Shown here one piece after another: positions 58,720-64,000 of a stretch of DNA of 64,000 nt. This stretch comes from Streptomyces narbonensis (GTDB lineage Bacteria; Actinomycetota; Actinomycetes; Streptomycetales; Streptomycetaceae). Positions within the stretch are counted from its first letter, which is position 1; every line of letters begins with the position of its first letter. The translations under genes were made by a program, and so were the position numbers. Location: contig NZ_BMSF01000003.1 in the NCBI RefSeq assembly GCF_014649015.1, forward strand, positions 62,001-126,000. Reading direction: 5' to 3'. Below the pieces are notes generated by a model. That model had not been told where the DNA came from. It made no database searches and saw only the letters and a list, made by a program, of their open reading frames with translations.

Positions 58720-59823
58720 ATGACGTTCCCTCCAGTGCCGCCGCCCTACGGCTACGGCTATCCGCCTCCGCCTCCGAGACCCGGGGTCATACCCCTGGCA
58801 CCGCTCACCCTCGGGGCGATCCTCTCCGGCACCTTCGCGGCCTTCGGGCGCCACTGGAAGCAGCTCCTCGGGGTCACCGCCGCCGTCTACGGCACGGCGG
58901 TCGTCTTCGTCGGCGTGGCCCTCGTCATCGCGTACGCGACCGTGAGCGACCTCTTCCCCGCGGTGTTCGACCTGCCCGTGGGCGAGGAGCCGCGGTGGGA
59001 GGACGTCCAGCCGCTGATCGTCGCGTTCGTCCTCGTCTGGCTCGCCGCCATGATCACGCTCCTCTGCGCCAACGCGCTGATGGCGGCGGCCTGCCCCGCA
59101 GTGATCCAGGAGGCCGTCCTCGGCCGCCCGACCCGCTTCGGCGCGCTCTGGCGCCGCTCCTGGTCCCGGATGCCGGCCGTCCTCGGCACCGTGCTCCTGA
59201 CGAGCGTCGTCCTGATGCTTCCGTACGCGATCGTCCTCGTGGGCGTCGTCGGCTTGTTCCTGGCCCTGTTCTCCGCGGCCGACTCGGGCGGCACCCCGGA
59301 CGGCAGCTACCTCCTCCTGCCCGTCCTCGCCTTCCTCCTGGCCCTGCTCGTCACCCCGCTCGCGCTGTGGATCTGGGTGAAGTTCAGCCTGGCCCCGGCG
59401 GCGGCGGTCATGGAGGGCCAGGGCGCGATCGCCTCGATGCGCCGCTCCTCGGCCCTGATCCGCGGCTTCTGGTGGCGCACCTTCGGCATCATGCTGCTCG
59501 TCGCGGTGGCGACCACCTTCGTGAGCTGGCTGATCCAGCAGCTGCTCTCGCTGCTCGCGTCGGCGCCGCTGTCGGCCGTCGACTTCTCCGGGAGCGGCGA
59601 AAGCGCGATGATCGCCGCCTTCGCCGTGGTCATCGTCTTCGTGATCCTCGGACAGCTGGTCAGCCAGCTGGTCGTCTCCGTCTTCCCCCCGCTGGTGACC
59701 TCCCTGATCTACGTCGACCTGCGCATCCGCAAGGAGAACCTGGCCCCGGACCTCGCCCAGGCGGCCGGCTTCCCCGCCGCCCCCACCCCGGGCCCGCGCG
59801 CCGACTGGGGCAGGAGCCACTGA
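58720..59823 (+). CDS. Multi-pass membrane protein with Pro-rich N-terminus (DUF7544-like)
   Basis: 367 residues. The N-terminus is cytoplasmic-type Pro/Tyr/Gly rich (TFPPVPPPYGYGYPPPPPRPG), then six or so membrane helices with LGAILSGTFAAFGRHWKQLLG, RSWSRMPAVLGTVLL and KFSLAPAAAVMEG. It resembles the membrane domain seen in actinobacterial glycerophosphodiesterase-membrane proteins, without the phosphodiesterase part. ATG 58720. Function unknown; a strong hairpin follows. Confidence 0.78.
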   Translation: MTFPPVPPPYGYGYPPPPPRPGVIPLAPLTLGAILSGTFAAFGRHWKQLLGVTAAVYGTAVVFVGVALVIAYATVSDLFPAVFDLPVGEEPRWEDVQPLIVAFVLVWLAAMITLLCANALMAAACPAVIQEAVLGRPTRFGALWRRSWSRMPAVLGTVLLTSVVLMLPYAIVLVGVVGLFLALFSAADSGGTPDGSYLLLPVLAFLLALLVTPLALWIWVKFSLAPAAAVMEGQGAIASMRRSSALIRGFWWRTFGIMLLVAVATTFVSWLIQQLLSLLASAPLSAVDFSGSGESAMIAAFAVVIVFVILGQLVSQLVVSVFPPLVTSLIYVDLRIRKENLAPDLAQAAGFPAAPTPGPRADWGRSH

Positions 59824-59846
59824 CGCGGCAGCCCCGCACACGCGAA

Positions 59847-59876
59847 AACGGCCGTGCCCCGAAGGGCACGGCCGTT
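59847..59876. terminator. Bidirectional terminator with CGAA loop
   Basis: A perfect 13-bp stem (59847-59859 with 59864-59876) around a CGAA tetraloop, AA before and TT after. Serves the membrane-protein gene and the end of the suf operon. Confidence 0.92.
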
Positions 59877-59892
59877 CACACGAGTCCGTCTG

Positions 59893-60231
59893 TCAGACGT
59901 TGAAGCCGAGCGCGCGCAGCTGCTCGCGGCCGTCGTCCGTGATCTTGTCCGGACCCCACGGCGGCATCCAGACCCAGTTGATCTTCAGCTCGCTGACGAT
60001 GCCGTCCGTCGCGGACTTCGCCTGGTCCTCGATGACATCGGTCAGCGGGCAGGCCGCCGACGTCAGGGTCATGTCCAGCGTCGCGACGTTCGAGTCGTCG
60101 ATGTGGATGCCGTAGATCAGACCGAGGTTGACCACGTCGATGCCCAGCTCGGGGTCGACGACGTCGTACAGCGCCTCGCGGACTTCTTCCTCGGAGGCCG
60201 GCTTCATGGTGGCCCCAGCGTTCTCGGTCAT
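59893..60231 (-). CDS. sufT: SufT/MIP18-family Fe-S assembly factor
   Basis: 112 residues of the DUF59/MIP18 group. VREALYDVVDPELGIDVVNLG is the family opening, MTLTSAACPLTDVIEDQ carries the conserved Cys, and VWMPPWGPDKITDDGREQL ends it. Helps Fe-S maturation, here as the last gene of the suf operon. ATG 60231 overlaps the sufU stop. Confidence 0.9.
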   Translation of the reverse strand: MTENAGATMKPASEEEVREALYDVVDPELGIDVVNLGLIYGIHIDDSNVATLDMTLTSAACPLTDVIEDQAKSATDGIVSELKINWVWMPPWGPDKITDDGREQLRALGFNV

Positions 60232-60698
60232 GCCGACTTCCTCACAGACTTCTCGTCGTCACCCAGCGCCTGGGCGGTCGCGTCCTTCCACGCCATCCAG
60301 CTGAGCAGCGCGCACTTCACCCGGGCCGGGTACTTGGAGACGCCGGCGAACGCGACCGCGTCCTCCAGGACCTCCTCCATCGCGTCGTCCGGCTCGATCT
60401 GGCCCTTGGACTGCATCAGCTCCAGGAAGGTGCCCTGGATCTTCTGCGCCTCGGCCAGCTCCTTGCCGACGAGCAGCTCGTTCAGGACCGAGGCCGAAGC
60501 CTGGCTGATCGAGCAGCCCTGCCCCTCGTACGAGACGTCCGCGATCCGCGAGCCCTCGTACTTCACGCGCAGCGTGATCTCGTCGCCGCACGTCGGGTTG
60601 ACGTGGTGCACCTCGGCGTCGCCGTCCCGAAGACCGCGCCCGTGGGGGTGCTTGTAGTGGTCCAGGATGACGTCCTGGTACATCGAATCCAGCTTCAC
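60228..60698 (-). CDS. sufU: Fe-S assembly sulfur-transfer protein SufU
   Basis: 156 residues. Zn-binding Cys37, Asp39, Cys62 and Cys129 are present (NPTCGDE, EGQGCSIS, KCALLSW), the arrangement that takes persulfide sulfur from SufS in Gram-positives. ATG 60698; TGA overlaps sufT. Nine bases follow the sufS stop. Confidence 0.93.
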   Translation of the reverse strand: MKLDSMYQDVILDHYKHPHGRGLRDGDAEVHHVNPTCGDEITLRVKYEGSRIADVSYEGQGCSISQASASVLNELLVGKELAEAQKIQGTFLELMQSKGQIEPDDAMEEVLEDAVAFAGVSKYPARVKCALLSWMAWKDATAQALGDDEKSVRKSA

Positions 60699-60707
60699 GA
60701 CCGACCC

Positions 60708-61972
60708 CTACCCGAAGAAGTTCCGTACGTGCTCCAGTCCCGCGACGAGGGCGTCGACCTCGGCCGGGGTGGAGTACAGATAGAACGACGCCCGCGTGGT
60801 CGCAGGAATTCCGTACCGCAGGCAGACCGGCCGCGCGCAGTGGTGGCCGACCCGGACCGCGATGCCCTCTTCGTCGAGCACCTGGCCCACGTCGTGCGGA
60901 TGGATGTCGCCCAGCGTGAAGGAGATCGCCGCGCCGCGGTCCTCGGCCGTGGTGGGGCCGATGATCCGCAGGTCCGGGACCTCCTGGAGGCGCCGGACGG
61001 CGTACTCGGTGATCGCGTGCTCGTGGCGCGCGATGTTCTCCATGCCGATCGCCGACAGGTAGTCCACGGCCGCGCCGAGGCCGACGGCCTGGGCGATCGG
61101 GGGCGTACCCGCCTCGAACTTGTGCGGAGCCGGAGCGTAGGTCGAGGAGTGCATCGAGACGGTCTCGATCATCTCGCCGCCGCCGAGGAAGGGCGGGAGG
61201 TCCTCCAGGAGCTCCTGCCGTCCCCACAGCACGCCGATGCCGGTCGGGCCGCACATCTTGTGGCCGGTGAAGGCCACGAAGTCGGCCTGGAGCGCCTGCA
61301 CGTCCAGGACCATGTGCGGGGCCGCCTGGGAGGCGTCGATGCAGACGAGCGCACCGACCTCCTGGGCGCGGCGGATGATCGTCTCGACCGGGTTGACCGT
61401 GCCCAGCAGGTTCGAGACCAGCGTGAACGAGACGATCTTGGTCTTCTCGGTGATGACCTCTTCGATGTTCGAGAGGTCGAGACGGCCGTCGTCGGTGAGG
61501 CCGAACCACTTCAGCTTCGCGCCCGTGCGCTGCGCGAGCAGCTGCCACGGCACGATGTTGGAGTGGTGCTCCATCTCCGTGATGGCGATCTCGGTCTCGT
61601 GGTCCACGCGGTAGGGCTCGTCGGCCCAGCCCAGCATGTTGGCCACGAGGTTGAGCGACTCCGAGGCGTTCTTGGTGAAGATCACCTCGTCGCGGCTCGG
61701 CGCGTTGATGAACGCCGCGACCTTGTCGCGGGCGCCCTCGTACAGCGCCGTCGCCTCCTCGGCGACCGTGTACACACCACGGTGCACGTTGGCGTTGTGC
61801 CGCTCGTAGTACTGGTTCAGCGCGTCGAGGACCTGGCGCGGCTTCTGCGAGGTCGCCGCGGAGTCCAGGTACACGATCTTCTTGCCGTCGTGGACCACGC
61901 GATCCAGGAGCGGGAAGTCCTTGCGGATCGCCTCGGTGTCGAGGAGGCCGGAGAGCCCCTGATGGGCAGATG

Positions 61973-61976
<4 letters not shown>
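60708..61976 (-). CDS. sufS: Cysteine desulfurase SufS
   Basis: 422 residues. PLP Lys240 in FVAFTGHKMCGP, active Cys380 in RVGHHCARPV, and the YLDSAATSQKPRQVL opening identify a group II desulfurase. Gives persulfide sulfur to SufU. GTG 61976 overlaps the sufC stop (GTGA). Confidence 0.95.
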
Positions 61977-62737
<761 letters not shown>

Positions 62738-62744
62738 GGGTGAC

Positions 62745-63062
62745 TCAGGACTCCTGGGTGACGGAGACGAGCACATCGTCCCCTTCGATCTTTACGGGGT
62801 ATACGGGCACGGGGCGCGTCGCGGGCAGGCCCGAGGGCTTGCCGGTGCGGAGGTCGAAGCTCGACCCGTGCAGCCAGCACTCGATGGCGCAGTCCTCGAC
62901 CTCGCCCTCCGAGAGGGAGACGTTCGCGTGCGAGCAGATGTCGTTGATCGCGAACACCTCGCCCTCGGTGCGCACGACCGACACCGGCGTGCCGTCGACC
63001 TCGACCCGCTTCGGGGTGTCGGTCTCCAGCTCGCTCAGTGCGCAGACTCGGACGAAGGCCAT
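62745..63062 (-). CDS. Rieske-type [2Fe-2S] ferredoxin of the suf operon
   Basis: 105 residues. Cluster ligands C43-x-H45 (CSHANVSL) and C62-xx-H65 (CWLHGSSFD). Such a small dioxygenase-ferredoxin-like protein sits between sufD and sufC in actinobacteria; it may give electrons for cluster assembly. ATG 63062 overlaps the sufD stop (ATGA). Confidence 0.92.
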   Translation of the reverse strand: MAFVRVCALSELETDTPKRVEVDGTPVSVVRTEGEVFAINDICSHANVSLSEGEVEDCAIECWLHGSSFDLRTGKPSGLPATRPVPVYPVKIEGDDVLVSVTQES

Positions 63063-64000
63063 CAGACGGAGGCCTCCAGCTCGGCCTCGATCTTGGCGAG
63101 GAGACGCTCCTGGACGTCCGGCAGACCGATCTGCTGGACCAGCTCGGCGAAGAAGCCGCGGACGACGAGGCGGCGGGCCTCGGCCTCCGGGATGCCGCGG
63201 GACATCAGGTAGAAGAGCTGCTCGTCGTCGAAGCGGCCGGTGGCCGAGGCGTGACCGGCGCCGGCGATCTCGCCGGTCTCGATCTCCAGGTTCGGCACGG
63301 AGTCGACCCGGGCGCCGTCCGTGAGGACCAGGTTCCGGTTGAGCTCGTACGTGTCGGTGCCCTCGGCGGCGGCCTGGATGAGGACGTCACCGATCCACAC
63401 CGCGTGCGCGTCCTGGCCCTGCAGCGCGCCCTTGTAGGCGACGTTGGACTTGCAGTGCGGGGTGTTGTGGTCGACGAGGAGGCGGTGCTCCTGGTGCTGG
63501 CCGGCGTCGGTGAAGTACAGGCCGAAGAGCTCGGCCTCGCCGCCGGGCGCCGCGTACGCCACGCGGGGGTGGATGCGGACGACGTCGCCGCCGAAGGTGA
63601 CGATCACCGACTTGAAGGAGGCGTCGCGGCCGACCAGCGCGTTGTGCTGGGCGACGTGGACGGCCTTCTCGTCCCAGTCCTGGACGGAGACGACGGTCAG
63701 CTTGGCGCCGTCGCCGAGGACGTAGTCGACGTTGGCGGCGAGCACCGCGTCACCGGTGTGGTCGATGACCACGACGGCCTCGGCGAAGGCGCCGAGCTCG
63801 ATCACCTGGTGGCCGAAGGCGACCCCGCCCTCGCCGTGCACGGCGATGCGGATCGGCTCGGTGAGGACGGCCTCCTTGGCGACGGTGACGACCGAGGCCT
63901 TCTCGAAGGAGGAGTACGCCTGGGCCGCGACGCGGTCGACGGGCTTGCCGGCCTTGCCGAGCCGCTCGTCGTCACGGCCGACGGTCTCCACGGTGACGCC
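63062..64000 (-). CDS. sufD: Fe-S assembly scaffold protein SufD (partial at the 5' end)
   Basis: The last 312 residues are present; the coding strand continues past the window edge. The beta-helix segments RIAVHGEGGVAFGHQVIEL, YAAPGGEAELFGLYFTDAGQ, ATGRFDDEQLFYLMSRG and RRLVVRGFFAELV are the SufD core. It forms the SufBC2D scaffold with SufB, whose gene should lie beyond the window. Confidence 0.95.
   Translation of the reverse strand, partial: GVTVETVGRDDERLGKAGKPVDRVAAQAYSSFEKASVVTVAKEAVLTEPIRIAVHGEGGVAFGHQVIELGAFAEAVVVIDHTGDAVLAANVDYVLGDGAKLTVVSVQDWDEKAVHVAQHNALVGRDASFKSVIVTFGGDVVRIHPRVAYAAPGGEAELFGLYFTDAGQHQEHRLLVDHNTPHCKSNVAYKGALQGQDAHAVWIGDVLIQAAAEGTDTYELNRNLVLTDGARVDSVPNLEIETGEIAGAGHASATGRFDDEQLFYLMSRGIPEAEARRLVVRGFFAELVQQIGLPDVQERLLAKIEAELEASV

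Overview
The window is high-GC DNA with strong third-position G/C bias, GTG and TTG starts and many ATGA/GTGA gene overlaps. Its content (iron-box-controlled siderophore genes, an LAETG-anchored protein, tandem SpoIIE-type phosphatases, TerD, an actinobacterial suf operon) points to a Streptomyces chromosome. About 60 genes are supported. There is no rRNA, no tRNA, no CRISPR array, no intact insertion sequence, no prophage and no polyketide or peptide synthase cluster.

Layout. 1-7052: end of a cobalamin cluster (cobQ end, chelatase I/D fusion, cobO, cobB, a ZIP metal transporter on the other strand, and a CobE-like domain that runs without a stop into cobC). 7187-8194: sortase-anchored surface protein. 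8515-12080: an iron-box locus with a siderophore-interacting flavoprotein facing a penicillin-acylase-like hydrolase plus a GNAT acyltransferase. 12093-18856: mixed metabolism (amidohydrolase, two class V PLP enzymes, an old yellow enzyme with a divergent MarR regulator, a DsbA-like oxidoreductase, GNAT). 19068-26927: regulators paired with enzymes or transporters (GlxA-like regulator and MFS pump; AraC and quinone reductase; dioxovalerate-type aldehyde dehydrogenase and IclR; cupin). 27092-33803: membrane protein plus two-component pair, PbpA-like transpeptidase, small membrane protein, MFS. 33824-38646: two overlapping SpoIIE/RsbU-type phosphatase genes. 38792-43040: GntR genes and a uronate/aldarate module (uronate dehydrogenase, 5-dehydro-4-deoxyglucarate dehydratase, an uncharacterised coupled protein). 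43339-53382: AraC, TerD, ACC deaminase with its GntR regulator, a PhoX-like phosphatase, a large acidic protein and a secreted nuclease. 53398-58633: GNAT, SDR, DapA-like aldolase, secreted peptide, dapD, TetR and SMR pump. 59893-64000: the suf Fe-S assembly operon, with sufD running off the window.

How the genes work together. The uronate dehydrogenase (42231) and dehydratase (41049) would turn uronates into 2-oxoglutarate semialdehyde, and the aldehyde dehydrogenase at 23892 could complete the route to 2-oxoglutarate. CobO and CobB act consecutively in corrin assembly with the chelatase. SufD, the Rieske protein, SufC, SufS, SufU and SufT are encoded in one tightly coupled unit.

The most distinctive non-coding features are unusually clear regulator palindromes (22800, 25462, 38676, 47947), several GC-rich tandem arrays at gene ends, and two inverted-repeat elements whose CTAG ends supply the stop codon of the neighbouring gene. 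All functional calls come from reading the sequence and from remembered family knowledge; no database search was run.
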